Assembly: GCA_003242885.1 (NCBI GenBank)
Contig: QKMZ01000006.1
Location: 1,811,002 to 1,875,001 of the forward strand
Reading direction: 5' to 3'
DNA: 64,000 bases
From: Candidatus Melainabacteria bacterium
Lineage (GTDB): Bacteria; Cyanobacteriota; Vampirovibrionia; Obscuribacterales; Obscuribacteraceae
A model generated the notes under the pieces. The model was not told the origin of the DNA. It saw nothing but the letters and a program-made list of their open reading frames with translations, and ran no database searches. Position numbers and translations under genes: made by a program. Every line of letters starts with the position of its first letter. Within the stretch, counting starts at the first letter, position 1. Positions 8,386-16,918 of this stretch are shown piece after piece.

Positions 8386-9885
8386 CTAGCGCTTCATCGT
8401 GATCTCAGTAGGCTCAACAGTGCATGGAATTGCAATCAGCGCCTCCAAAGCTACAGAACGTGAAATGGACTCACGCCTATACTCGATAATCCGCAAGGGA
8501 ATATAGACCAGAAAAGCCGTTGCCCAAGCCTGTAAGGCACATATTCCTACGTGTAATGACTCTGTGCCAGGAATTGCGCCTGACGTCATCACACCGACCG
8601 TAATGCCACTGAACATTGCAATAGTCGCCGCCCATTTAAATTTCGGCAGCTCGTCCAATTCTGGCACACGGCCAAAACAATCGGGATTTCTCGAAAACAC
8701 TTTACGCATCAAAAACCATTCCGCCAAAACGACCAAAGTTGGAGTTGGCACAAGAACACAGTTAAGTGAGGCGATCGATTCAAGCGATTTCGCAGCGCCA
8801 GAAATAGACAGCCATGCGGCCATTACTGCCCCAAGAGTGGCAAGCACAGCGACCCAACCTTTGTGATTCCATCGCTTCAGATTTTCGCAAGCACTTACCG
8901 AACCGAACAAGTTTGAATCATTGGCGGCAAAGTAGGACGCTCCTATCACGATGGCGCCAAGAATTGCCAAGCCGCCGAACGAGTAATCATTCATATAGCT
9001 GGTCGCTGCGCCGTAATCTGATATGCCAGTGAGTTTTGCAAGAATGAAACCCGTGCATGGAAAGATAACTTGACCAATACCCAAAGCCACTATGAATGGT
9101 ATCGCGCAATTGCGTACTTTCGGTTTACTAAACCGCCAATAGTCTGCTTCGTTGCCCCACACTGCAAAGCCGATGATGAACGTGGAAATCGTTGTAAGTG
9201 CGCAGGCAAATGACTTGTGAGTCACATCTGCAAAAAGACTAGGAGGGCAAGCCGGTAGCGTTTTGATACATGTGTAGGTGACCCAAACGATTAGCACTGG
9301 TGCTGCGAAAAAGCGTGCAAAGTTGGCAACGCCTTTGAAGCCAAAGAAGTTGTTGGCCGCCATGAGGAAGGCGAAAGCCACCGACAAAACCATTAACGGG
9401 GCTTTCCAATGGAAAAGACCTTCCAGCCCATCTGCAAGAAAGAGTGCTGCCAATCCGTACCAAGCAACGAAAATCGCAACCAGGTTGAAAGCTACGATTT
9501 TGGAACCCCATCGCCCGAAGATGCTGCGGCTCAATGCGGCGTAGCTAAGACCACTTACAGCGCCCAGCTGGCTGGCAGGAATCGCATACGCCATTAGAAT
9601 TGCGCAACTAAGCACTGTGCAAATAAGGACCTGTGTAAACGTGAATCCTTGTTTGCACCATTCAAAACCGACCAACACAGCCGGAAACGCTGTGACCATA
9701 GTGATCCATAGCAAACCCATTGTGATGGGCCCGCGCCTTTCGCTCTGCGGAATGGCAGAAAAGGGATGCTCGTGTTCGTCGTGTGGTTCTAAAGGCTTGG
9801 TTTGAGTTTTTGGAGATGCCGCCAGCTTCGCCTTTTCCGTACCGGATTTGTGAGTACGGGGGCTTTTCGAAATCGTTGAGGTCAC
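8386..9885 (-). CDS. NCS1-family nucleobase/cytosine-type permease
   Basis: 499 residues; a hydrophilic N-terminus of about 50 residues, then about 12 membrane segments. Family landmarks include the first helix region PITMGLLWITMVTAFPAVLVG, the Gly-rich GAVSGLSYAALSRSIFGRWGSK (NCS1 proteins have a similar G-P-rich stretch) and FAVWGNEADYWRF, matching the D-x-x-R-Y/F site of NCS1 transporters. This family imports purines, cytosine, allantoin, hydantoins or thiamine with sodium or protons. The substrate cannot be told from sequence. The start is GTG with AGAGGAAA upstream. No catabolic gene for nucleobases is nearby. It lies 32 bases upstream of the response regulator gene. Confidence 0.75.
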   Translation of the reverse strand: MTSTISKSPRTHKSGTEKAKLAASPKTQTKPLEPHDEHEHPFSAIPQSERRGPITMGLLWITMVTAFPAVLVGFEWCKQGFTFTQVLICTVLSCAILMAYAIPASQLGAVSGLSYAALSRSIFGRWGSKIVAFNLVAIFVAWYGLAALFLADGLEGLFHWKAPLMVLSVAFAFLMAANNFFGFKGVANFARFFAAPVLIVWVTYTCIKTLPACPPSLFADVTHKSFACALTTISTFIIGFAVWGNEADYWRFSKPKVRNCAIPFIVALGIGQVIFPCTGFILAKLTGISDYGAATSYMNDYSFGGLAILGAIVIGASYFAANDSNLFGSVSACENLKRWNHKGWVAVLATLGAVMAAWLSISGAAKSLESIASLNCVLVPTPTLVVLAEWFLMRKVFSRNPDCFGRVPELDELPKFKWAATIAMFSGITVGVMTSGAIPGTESLHVGICALQAWATAFLVYIPLRIIEYRRESISRSVALEALIAIPCTVEPTEITMKR

Positions 9886-10097
9886 TAACTTTCCTCTCTT
9901 GGTAGTCCAGTCAGGTTGCCAAGCAGATCTAATTAGCTAGTAGTACAGGCTTTCTGAGAAAAACACAATCTGGTTTATCTCCCATTTCCCGCCTTCACTG
10001 GGAAAACTACGAGTACTTAATTCGAAATATCGGGCTATCTACTAAACTCTTGACTGGCTATTGTAATGGCTTCACAAAGTTGGTTAGGAACAAGTAA

Positions 10098-11369
10098 ATG
10101 CAGGACTCCGCGTCTACCGACGCGAATACTTCCGATAAGCAAAAGAAAGGCATCTTTCTTCTGGTGCTTTCCAGCTTCACGTGCTGGCTGGTGGTCAGCA
10201 TCGTCGGTCTCAACTGCGTCCTTCAGTCAGTCAAGCCGCTTCAGTATATAAAGACCACGCGCTATGTTCCGCTGGAGCAAAACCCTTTGGTGAGCAAGCT
10301 TCCGGCGTTTTTCGACGCGAAAGAACGCCCTGAGCTGCTCGTCCTTGGCTCTTCCCTCCCAATGGAAGCCATTGCCCGCTATGACGCTGAATACACTGGC
10401 AGCTTCAACGAGAAGAGCCTCAACGAAGTCCGCCAATACACTGGCGCAAAGTATCTCGAGCATTTGATTGAACAAAAAAACGGCACCAAACTCTCTGCAT
10501 TCAATTTGACCTGCGTCGCGTGCATGGCGTCAGATGCTGAATTGATTTTGCGCCGCGCTATAGACGCAGGGCGCTCACCGAAGATTGTTATCTTCGGAAT
10601 GGGTCCGCGAGACTTCATCGACAACGTAGCACCGCCAGCAGGCAAAAGCCCTGTCTGCCAGCTCCTCAGCAATCGCACCACTTTGCCGGAGATCTTTTCA
10701 GAGGTGCGCACCTTGGAAGAAACCCGCGATCTGCTGCTAGGGCAACTGGTTTATTTATACAAAGTCCGCACCGATTACAAAACCATGCTAACCGGCTGGG
10801 CATGCGATTTGTTCGCGCATCCGGCAGATTTGTACGAATCAAATCAACTTGCAAAACTGAGTCAAAAGAATGCTAAAGAGAAAGGAGTTGCTGCCGCCAC
10901 GAACGCAGCACAAGATCAATCAGCGGCATCAGAAATTAAAACCAGACAAGTATGCAAGGTTGATCAAGCAACGGATCAAACTTCTACAAAAACGCAGAAA
11001 CGCACTCAATTTGCGGATCTTCCGGAATGGAAAGAGCGATATTTACCGGCGAATGTTGATCGATTTGAAAAAGAAAAAGCAAGTTTTCAAAAGATGCTGG
11101 ATACGTGCAAGAAAAAAGGCATTCGCATGATTGTAGTGAACATGCCGATCACCAACGAAAACAAAGAGATCATTCCGAAGAAACTTTTCGAGCGCTACCA
11201 GAACGAAGTCTGCACAATGCCTGCGCAATACGGCGACGAGATGCTCGATCTCGATGGCAGCGGTGCGTTTCAACTCAGCGATTTCTACGACTCCGCACAC
11301 GTCAACGCGCAAGGCGGCAAGAAGGTCCAAGACCTTATGGTTTCTTCAGCGAAGACCCTTTCGCTGTAA
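10098..11369 (+). CDS. membrane-anchored SGNH-hydrolase-like protein (DUF1574-like)
   Basis: 423 residues. Residues ~19-42 form one membrane helix; the rest is outside. Block I is LVLGSSLPMEA (Ser in the GSS position near residue 84) and block V is DFYDSAHVNAQGGKKV near the C-terminus, giving the D-x-x-H pair of SGNH/GDSL hydrolases. A charged, low-complexity insert (about residues 250-300) lies between the halves. Similar anchored SGNH proteins in cyanobacteria and Leptospira (DUF1574) and DltD/AlgX relatives act with acyl transfer to surface polymers, but no MBOAT partner is seen here, so that role is only a possibility. The start has AGGAAC upstream. The gene ends just before a cluster of palindromic repeats. 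Confidence 0.65.
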   Translation: MQDSASTDANTSDKQKKGIFLLVLSSFTCWLVVSIVGLNCVLQSVKPLQYIKTTRYVPLEQNPLVSKLPAFFDAKERPELLVLGSSLPMEAIARYDAEYTGSFNEKSLNEVRQYTGAKYLEHLIEQKNGTKLSAFNLTCVACMASDAELILRRAIDAGRSPKIVIFGMGPRDFIDNVAPPAGKSPVCQLLSNRTTLPEIFSEVRTLEETRDLLLGQLVYLYKVRTDYKTMLTGWACDLFAHPADLYESNQLAKLSQKNAKEKGVAAATNAAQDQSAASEIKTRQVCKVDQATDQTSTKTQKRTQFADLPEWKERYLPANVDRFEKEKASFQKMLDTCKKKGIRMIVVNMPITNENKEIIPKKLFERYQNEVCTMPAQYGDEMLDLDGSGAFQLSDFYDSAHVNAQGGKKVQDLMVSSAKTLSL

Positions 11370-11401
11370 TGTCGTGGCGCGCATTATGCGTCTTTCTGTT
11401 A

Positions 11402-11466
11402 ATGGCGTGGGGGTGCGTTGCACGAACATTTTTGTTTATGGCGTGGGGGCGTGTTGCACGCCCTTT
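11402..11466. repeat. two GCGTGGGGG-type short repeats
   Basis: Two near-identical units, TGGCGTGGGGGTGCGTTGCA and TGGCGTGGGGGCGTGTTGCA, start at about 11403 and 11439, each followed by CACG. They belong to the dispersed intergenic repeat family and lie between convergent genes. Confidence 0.7.
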
Positions 11467-11470
11467 TATT

Positions 11471-11500
11471 GTAGGGTCGACGCCATGCGTCGACCGTTTT
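11471..11500 (+). terminator. palindromic repeat acting as a terminator
   Basis: The arms GGTCGACGC (11475-11483) and GCGTCGACC (11487-11495) form a perfect 9-bp stem with loop CAT, preceded by GTAG and followed by GTTTTTC. The 26-base unit occurs identically at 55393-55418. Here the T-run suits termination of the SGNH-like gene. The convergent TPR gene ends at 11501. Confidence 0.65.
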
Positions 11501-13132
11501 TCAATCCTTACCGGCAAGCTTAAGTTGCTTCACTTTCTCAAGATCACGCCTAGCAAGTTCTGGTTTGTTCAGCTTGAAGTATGCCGCTGCTCTATCTCGA
11601 TAACCTTCAACATAATCGTATCGCTCGATAGCCTTCGACAAATCCTTAACCGCCCAATCATATTTCTCGAGCGCTAAATAAGCCTGACCTCGAGACAAGA
11701 ACGGGTGTGATCTTTCAGGATCCAACTTGATGGATTGGGTGCAGTCTTCCACTGCCTCTTTGTATTTTCTACATCTGACTTTTGTACACCCGCGCGCGCA
11801 AAAATTAACGGCATTCAGGGGATCGAGCTCTATTGCCTTACTTAGGTCAGCAATGGATTTCTCATACTGTTTGTCCTCTCGCAGCATGAATCCGCGGGAG
11901 TAGTAGGCGATCGAGTTATTCTTGTCAATTTGAATTGCTTTGGCGAAATCAGTATAAGCACTCTCTTTGTCTCCCATCTCTTTAACGATCCATGCGCGCT
12001 CACACAGAGCCGCAGGGTATTTAGGTGACAGTGCTAGTGCTTTATCAACCGCATCTTTGGCCTCCTTCAACATTTTTTGATGATATCTTGCACAAGCAAG
12101 TTGATACCAAGCTTTAGCACTTTGATAATTCAAAGCAATTGCTCGAGTGCAATCGTCTACAGATTCTTTGAACTGTCCATTTTGATCGTGAACAAACGCT
12201 CGATTCAAGAGAGGGCCTGTCCTTCCTGGACTGTATTCCACTGCTTTGTTCAAATCATCAATTGCCAACTTGTAATTTCCCAGTGCTGAGTTACACAGAC
12301 CCCTATGCTCTATAGCAAAAAAATTACGATGATCTATTTGCAGCGCTCTGTCATAGAGCTGAATTGCTCCGTTATAGAAGTTCTGCCTTTCCAATGCACT
12401 TCCCCAGCCTGAGTAATTTGCAGAGAAGTTCGGCTCCTGTTTGGCGACCGCCGCGAACTCATTCAAAGCGCTATCCGTTTTACCGCTCTGAGCATCACAA
12501 TGTGCTAATTGAGCAATCAGAAAGGGTGCGTCCACATGTTTTTTCAGAAGATCAGCCATTGTCGCTTGGCCTTCTTTCAATTTTCCTTCTGAAAGTTGCA
12601 CTTGACCGAGAAAAAACAAATCCATATCGCTTTTAGCCAATTTGCCGTCCTTCAACACAGCCTCATTCTCTCGCTTTGCGTTTTTGAAGTCATTGAGGTA
12701 TTCATACGCGTGCCCCCTTCTCGTTCGCGTAGGAATGTCTAAACTCGCCGCTGTCACATTCAAAAATTGTAGAAGGTCTCTTTTGCTTGTTTGAAGTTTG
12801 CCTTCATCTGCAAGAAGCACTCCTCTTAGGAAGAGCGCTGAAGGATATTTCGAACTGACAGAAAGGGCTTTATCACAATCCGCGATGGCATCTTTCCGCT
12901 TTCCACTTAGAAGGTTGAGACGGGCCCGTGCAGCAAGTGCGTCGACATCTGTCGGTTTAGCCTTGAGCCGCCGAGAGCATTCAATTCGAACGCTCCGCCA
13001 ATCTGAAATTTCTACAGCATTTGATAGGCTTGCGACGGTTGGAACTTTATTCGCAGCGATAGCTTCCGGCAACAAAAGTGCAAGCGCGAGCAAAAGAGAC
13101 GTGCAGTTTATTAGTAGAAAACGCAGGGTCAT
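11501..13132 (-). CDS. secreted multi-TPR protein
   Basis: 543 residues from the ATG at 13130-13132, which has AGAGG about 10 bases upstream; a TTG 45 bases further up lacks a ribosome site. The N-terminus (MTLRFLLINC then LLLALALLLPEAIA) is a signal peptide. The remainder is a solenoid of about thirteen tetratricopeptide repeats, each with the W-x-x-A/G, Y/F-A-x-A-x-x-D pattern (for example YSRGFMLREDKQYEKSIADL and FCARGCTKVRCRKYKEAVED). There is no other domain. Such proteins are scaffolds for protein contacts outside the cytoplasm; the partner is unknown. It ends next to the palindromic terminator at 11471. The same strand carries a second TPR protein upstream (13352), separated by a repeat-rich gap. 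Confidence 0.88.
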   Translation of the reverse strand: MTLRFLLINCTSLLLALALLLPEAIAANKVPTVASLSNAVEISDWRSVRIECSRRLKAKPTDVDALAARARLNLLSGKRKDAIADCDKALSVSSKYPSALFLRGVLLADEGKLQTSKRDLLQFLNVTAASLDIPTRTRRGHAYEYLNDFKNAKRENEAVLKDGKLAKSDMDLFFLGQVQLSEGKLKEGQATMADLLKKHVDAPFLIAQLAHCDAQSGKTDSALNEFAAVAKQEPNFSANYSGWGSALERQNFYNGAIQLYDRALQIDHRNFFAIEHRGLCNSALGNYKLAIDDLNKAVEYSPGRTGPLLNRAFVHDQNGQFKESVDDCTRAIALNYQSAKAWYQLACARYHQKMLKEAKDAVDKALALSPKYPAALCERAWIVKEMGDKESAYTDFAKAIQIDKNNSIAYYSRGFMLREDKQYEKSIADLSKAIELDPLNAVNFCARGCTKVRCRKYKEAVEDCTQSIKLDPERSHPFLSRGQAYLALEKYDWAVKDLSKAIERYDYVEGYRDRAAAYFKLNKPELARRDLEKVKQLKLAGKD

Positions 13133-13295
13133 ATCAGGTCGCCTCTGACTGATTTCTTCTATGTAAGTTATGCCCAAAGGTGCGAGAAAGACGCCGCATG
13201 AATTGGCTAGAGGCCAGCGCTCCTAGTACAAAACGGCTGGCTGGAAGCAGGCGGTCCCAGTGAGGAACAGCCGCTTGGGAGGCGGCGAAGTAACT

Positions 13296-13316
13296 TGGCG
13301 ATGCCTTGCATCGCCA
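13296..13316. repeat. CTT-centred palindrome of the dispersed repeat family
   Basis: The arms TGGCGATGC (13296-13304) and GCATCGCCA (13308-13316) form a perfect 9-bp stem around loop CTT, in the gap between the two TPR genes. Confidence 0.75.
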
Positions 13317-13325
13317 TAAAGAAGC

Positions 13326-13350
13326 GGTCTACGCATGGCGTAGACCCTAC
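13326..13350 (-). repeat. ATG-centred palindrome with GTAG border
   Basis: The arms GGTCTACGC (13326-13334) and GCGTAGACC (13338-13346) flank ATG; CTAC follows at 13347-13350, giving GTAG at the start when read on the minus strand. The unit sits directly after the stop of the minus-strand gene ending at 13352, so it may act as its transcription end. Confidence 0.75.
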
Positions 13351-13351
13351 C

Positions 13352-14986
13352 TTATTCGAGGTCTTTCATGGTTTTGTCTTCGGCAGATTCTTTCGGTCGC
13401 GTAGGTTGTTCTACGGGAGCAGGAGAAACCTGCGGCAAAGATGTTTCGGGCGCAGGAGCAGGAGCCGGGGCCGGTTCTGGTTTTGGACGAACACGGTTCA
13501 ATGTTCCACCGGAATTATCGTCAGAAGAATCCGGAGTCGCTTTGACTTTCTCACCGAGGCGATACGACTTGTAGAGTTTGCCGTCGAGATAGACCTTAAA
13601 CTCGTTGGTGCCATTCATACGCACTGATGTTCCGGCAACGAAATCAAAGCTCTTCGAATCGCGGCCCTGCAGTGGTTGCACAAATTCGTCCACGACTTTT
13701 TGATCGCGAGTCCAGAGCACTCGTTTGGAAACAGTGTCTACAAGCTCGACTTTTACGGTTAGAGAATTGACGGGCTCATCACCGGGGTTCCAAATTTCTC
13801 CACTAATCTTGGGCAAGCCGCCTTCCAATCCAACGTTGACGCCGCGCAAAGTGACTGACGGAAGAGCATTGGACGGATCCACTGTTTTCGCTTGCTGCAA
13901 ATAACCGTAGCCGGCATCTGTATCACCAGCATCTAGCAATTCTTTGCCGCGGCGGGTCAAAAGCGCGGCGAGCTTACGTTCATACACAGGATTATGCGTC
14001 GAATATTTGATCGCCAATCGCATCTGATCAATCGCGAGATCAAGTTTCTCGTTCTTTTCATAGAGGTCCGATGCCATCTCGTAATTCTTCGCGTTCTGAG
14101 CGATTGCATTGAGTTTGCTCAAATAGCTAAGGGCCTTTTGATCATCATTTTTCGAAGCGAAACTTGATGCCATCTTTTGATAAATGGTGGCCAGACGAGC
14201 TTCGGATTCGCTAAAACGCGAGCCTTCACGCAAGTCGCGGACTTCTTCCCAGCAACGCAGTGCCAAATCCAACTTGCCTGTACGCAAGGCTTCATCACCG
14301 TACATCGCATCGAGGTCTGCAAGTTCTGCTTTCTTGCCTGGAATATTATTCTTCGCAAGTGGGCGAAGCAGATCCAGCGCCTTTTCGTACTTACCGCGCT
14401 GGCGATAATAGTTAGCGAGATCTGAGGCCAGCTGTGGTTCTTCAACAACACCAGAACCTAATTGTTGCGCCTGACTAATCGCATCATGCGCTTTGTCGAC
14501 CTGATCAACACCAACGTAAGCACGGGCGAGCGCGAGAAATACGCGCGGATCTTTTGAACGCAACGCAGCAGCTTGTTCCAAAGTGCTAACCGCAAACGCA
14601 TACTGACCATTCGCAAGCTCTTTCTTGCCTTTAGTGAAAAGCCTTTCGTCATCAGGCGTTTTTGTCAAAAAGAAAATTGTCGCGCCCGCAGAAACGAGCA
14701 GGACGGTCACTGCCGTGAGTGCACCGACCATCGTAGGCAAGCGGCTTTGGATACTAATTCCAAGCTTCTTCGAGCGTCTTTGATGAGGATGTTTCGCCTC
14801 TTCATAGGCAAGCTCATCCGGTTCGGAATCAGCACGATTACGTGGATGTTCCATCGTGTTGACGGCGGCACCAGCAGCCGCATTGTCATCTAAATTATCG
14901 CTGCCGCCTTCCTTGAAAGACGCTCCACAAGAGACGCAACGCTCATATTGATTTGGGTGATAAAGACCGCAGCTGGGACACTTCAT
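13352..14986 (-). CDS. zinc-ribbon, membrane-anchored TPR protein
   Basis: 544 residues. The N-terminus is a zinc ribbon with C3, C6, C17 and C20 (CPSC, CVSC). A polar linker leads to one membrane helix at about 88-108 (MVGALTAVTVLLVSAGATIFF). TPR-like helices follow from about 115 to 375 (for example YAFAVSTLEQAAALRSKDPR and YEKALDLLRPLAK). A beta-rich domain at about 380-480 (GVNVGLEGGLPKISGEIWNPGDEPVNSL) resembles FxLYD-type domains, and the C-terminus is Pro/Ala-rich (PAPAPAPAPE). The zinc ribbon would be inside and the TPR part outside. Function is unknown; a protein-assembly role is inference. The ribosome site is modest (TGGAACC). It lies downstream of rplJ-rplL on the same strand, but a gap and a hairpin separate them. 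Confidence 0.85.
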   Translation of the reverse strand: MKCPSCGLYHPNQYERCVSCGASFKEGGSDNLDDNAAAGAAVNTMEHPRNRADSEPDELAYEEAKHPHQRRSKKLGISIQSRLPTMVGALTAVTVLLVSAGATIFFLTKTPDDERLFTKGKKELANGQYAFAVSTLEQAAALRSKDPRVFLALARAYVGVDQVDKAHDAISQAQQLGSGVVEEPQLASDLANYYRQRGKYEKALDLLRPLAKNNIPGKKAELADLDAMYGDEALRTGKLDLALRCWEEVRDLREGSRFSESEARLATIYQKMASSFASKNDDQKALSYLSKLNAIAQNAKNYEMASDLYEKNEKLDLAIDQMRLAIKYSTHNPVYERKLAALLTRRGKELLDAGDTDAGYGYLQQAKTVDPSNALPSVTLRGVNVGLEGGLPKISGEIWNPGDEPVNSLTVKVELVDTVSKRVLWTRDQKVVDEFVQPLQGRDSKSFDFVAGTSVRMNGTNEFKVYLDGKLYKSYRLGEKVKATPDSSDDNSGGTLNRVRPKPEPAPAPAPAPETSLPQVSPAPVEQPTRPKESAEDKTMKDLE

Positions 14987-15105
14987 ATTTTGGTTCCATA
15001 GAAAAACTGCGCGGGGGTCAATTGTCAGCTTGCGCTGTACACAATCAAACGCATCCGCGCAGTCTTAACTAGTGAATAGGTGCAAATGACTTGCATGCCT
15101 CGTAA

Positions 15106-15121
15106 GGGAGATGCTACTCCC
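15106..15121 (-). terminator. possible terminator after rplL
   Basis: A GGGAG/CTCCC stem (15106-15110 with 15117-15121) surrounds a six-base loop, 20 bases after the rplL stop on the minus strand and followed by TT only. This is a weak candidate. Confidence 0.35.
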
Positions 15122-15140
15122 AGATTAGCGCATGTCAGGT

Positions 15141-15530
15141 CTACTTGATTTCTATCTTGGCGCCAGCAGCTTCCAGCTTTTCTTTCATCTGGTCTGCTTC
15201 TTCCTTCTTGACCTTTTCCTTCAAAGGCTTCGGAGCGGCATCAACGAGGTCCTTAGCTTCTTTCAAGCCGAGGCCGGTGAGTTCGCGTACGAGCTTGAGA
15301 ACTTCGATCTTCTTGTCGCCGACGGAAGTAAGAACGACATCAAATTCGGTCTTCTCTTCTGCAGCAGCAGCGCCACCGCCAGCAGCCGGACCGGCAGCAG
15401 CGAAAGCAACGGGAGCAGCAGCAGTTACGCCGAACTTCTCTTCCATTTTCTTCTTCAGATCAGCAGCTTCCAAAAGGGTGAGCGATCCGATTTGTTCCAA
15501 CAGATCGTCTACGGAAAGTTTCGTAGCCAT
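15141..15530 (-). CDS. rplL: ribosomal protein L7/L12
   Basis: 129 residues, normal length. The N-terminal dimer and L10-binding helices (MATKLSVDDLLEQIGSLTLL) are joined by an Ala/Gly-rich hinge (about 36-58) to the C-terminal factor-binding domain (EKTEFDVVLTSVGDKKIEVL, ELTGLGLKEAKDLVD, PKPLKEKVKKEEA). Several copies sit on L10 to form the ribosome stalk that recruits and stimulates translational GTPases. GAGGAG precedes the ATG. It is 57 bases downstream of rplJ and is certainly co-transcribed with it. Confidence 0.98.
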   Translation of the reverse strand: MATKLSVDDLLEQIGSLTLLEAADLKKKMEEKFGVTAAAPVAFAAAGPAAGGGAAAAEEKTEFDVVLTSVGDKKIEVLKLVRELTGLGLKEAKDLVDAAPKPLKEKVKKEEADQMKEKLEAAGAKIEIK

Positions 15531-15587
15531 TTTTAAATTACTCCTCTAACTTATGTCTTCAGCAGTGAATAGTTCAGAACCCAATGC

Positions 15588-16115
15588 CTATGCGGCGTTG
15601 TTATTCTTCTTAGCGACTTCTTCAGCCAAAACAGCGATGTCGCGAATAACGGCTTCGAGGAGTCCGGCAATGCCTCTGGCGCCGGAATCGAGTCCACCCA
15701 TAATCGATGACAACAATTGTTCTTTGCTGGGCAAATCAGCGAGACCCTTAACTTCGTCAGAAGTAAGAGCATTGCCTTCAATCACGCCGCCGCGTACCTC
15801 GCCCTTTTTGAGGGCTTTGAGATAGTCGACAACTGTTTTCGCAGGTGCAGCTGGATCGTCGTAACCAATAATGATTGCCGACGGACCCTTTGCCAGTTTC
15901 TCGATTGCTGCGAACTCACTAGTATCGGTTGCGATCTTAATGAGGGTGTTCTTAGCAATACGGCACTTGGCGTTGCTCGAATCGAGCTTTCTGCGAAATG
16001 CGGTGATTTCTGCAACTGTCAAACCGCTCAAGTCGGTGACAATCGCGACTTTGCCGTCTTTGAAGAACTCTTTGAGTTCTCCGACGATTTCCTGCTTGCG
16101 TGCCTTGGTGGCCAT
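15588..16115 (-). CDS. rplJ: ribosomal protein L10
   Basis: 175 residues, normal length. It begins MATKARKQEIVGELKEFF, the typical L10 start, with the conserved region FRRKLDSSNAKCRIAKNTL (23S RNA binding) and a C-terminal helix that carries L7/L12 dimers (SGARGIAGLLEAVIRDIAVL). AAGGAGG lies directly upstream. In most bacteria rplK-rplA precede this gene; here the upstream neighbour is a divergent ferredoxin-like gene, so rplJ-rplL form a separate unit, presumably with their own promoter in the 16116-16483 gap. L10 (with L12) usually represses its own operon by binding the mRNA leader. Confidence 0.98.
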   Translation of the reverse strand: MATKARKQEIVGELKEFFKDGKVAIVTDLSGLTVAEITAFRRKLDSSNAKCRIAKNTLIKIATDTSEFAAIEKLAKGPSAIIIGYDDPAAPAKTVVDYLKALKKGEVRGGVIEGNALTSDEVKGLADLPSKEQLLSSIMGGLDSGARGIAGLLEAVIRDIAVLAEEVAKKNNNAA

Positions 16116-16203
16116 TAGCGCCTCCTTATTCGATCCCTCAGGTCTGCTAAGAACCTGAAGGACAAGTGCAACGCAACTTCTTGAAACTCCCCAGAAAAGA
16201 AAA

Positions 16204-16229
16204 AATCCCAGGGATATTTCCGCGGGATC
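16204..16229 (-). promoter_or_regulatory. possible attenuator hairpin in the rplJ leader
   Basis: On the minus strand GATCCC (16224-16229) can pair with GGGATT (16204-16209; last pair G-U), followed immediately by TTTTTCTTTTC. This is a weak terminator shape in the leader of rplJ. It fits feedback control of L10/L12 synthesis, but is only suggested by position. Confidence 0.35.
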
Positions 16230-16392
16230 ACAAGCAGAGGGTATTCCCCCTGTATCGAAAAACGCTCGGGGCTAACCGTGCGCTATGTCGAATTGTGACC
16301 TCAAGCCGGCTCTAGATACGCTAATATCCAGTGATTAAGCCCCGCTCACGCAAGGGCACCGTGCTGTCTGCGGTCTAATCGCAAAGTGCGAA

Positions 16393-16436
16393 GGTAGATT
16401 CTTCCAATAATAAGGTTATTGGTCAAGCCTTCTACC
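16393..16436 (+). promoter_or_regulatory. nested inverted repeats before the 2Fe-2S protein gene
   Basis: Outer arms GGTAGA (16393-16398) and TCTACC (16431-16436) enclose a perfect inner stem, CCAATAA (16404-16410) with TTATTGG (16416-16422), around a 5-base loop. They end 47 bases before the ATG at 16484. This could be an mRNA leader structure or an operator. Confidence 0.5.
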
Positions 16437-16483
16437 GCTCAAAGAGCCGAACTGTAAGTGTTTCTTAATAGATTGAGGCAATT

Positions 16484-16792
16484 ATGCAAGTTTTCGAAAA
16501 ACACGTTTTTGTATGCGTCTCGGGCAAAACCTGTCCCGGCTCCGGCTCAATTGAAGTCTGCGACTTATTGAGAAAGGAAATCTCCGAACGCGGGCTGAAA
16601 AAACAAATCCGCATCAATAAAGCAGGCTGTTTCGACCAGTGCGGACATGGCGCAGTGATGGTCGTCTATCCCGAATCTGTCTGGTACGCACACGTTACAC
16701 CAGACGATGTAAAAGAAATCGTTGAGTCACACCTAATCGGAGGGCAGCCCGTAGAACGCCTCCTATACGACGGCTCCGGGCGTATAGTCTGA
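16484..16792 (+). CDS. (2Fe-2S) ferredoxin-domain protein, thioredoxin fold
   Basis: 102 residues. Four cysteines are placed as in thioredoxin-like 2Fe-2S ferredoxins: C11 and C17 in FVCVSGKTCPGSGS, C49 and C53 in NKAGCFDQCGHG; C26 is extra. The segment VVYPESVWYAHVTPDDVKEIVESHL is the typical C-terminal half (Y.. conserved before the last helix). Stand-alone members of this family are small electron carriers related to NuoE and the Shethna-type ferredoxins; the redox partner is unknown. GAGGC lies just upstream of the ATG. The gene is divergent from rplJ and stands alone; the structured leader suggests regulation. Confidence 0.9.
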   Translation: MQVFEKHVFVCVSGKTCPGSGSIEVCDLLRKEISERGLKKQIRINKAGCFDQCGHGAVMVVYPESVWYAHVTPDDVKEIVESHLIGGQPVERLLYDGSGRIV

Positions 16793-16918
16793 TTCGATTA
16801 TTCGGTGACTTATAAAAGAGCCGATGGGAGGCGCCCTCATGACAGATAGTCTAAACGAGGCTGCAAGCCACTCCCACCGACTAACTTGATAATACCCCAG
16901 TAAACACGTTTCAAACTG

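Larger units (their letters stand above)
16116..16483. other. divergent leader region between rplJ and the 2Fe-2S protein
   Basis: 368 bases without a gene. Read on the minus strand toward rplJ it contains the AAGGAGG site and, about 90 bases upstream of the ATG, a short hairpin followed by a T-rich run (16204-16229). This would suit an attenuator or L10-leader type control. Read on the plus strand it contains nested inverted repeats at 16393-16436 just before the ferredoxin-like gene. I could not match either to a known RNA family by eye. Confidence 0.5.
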
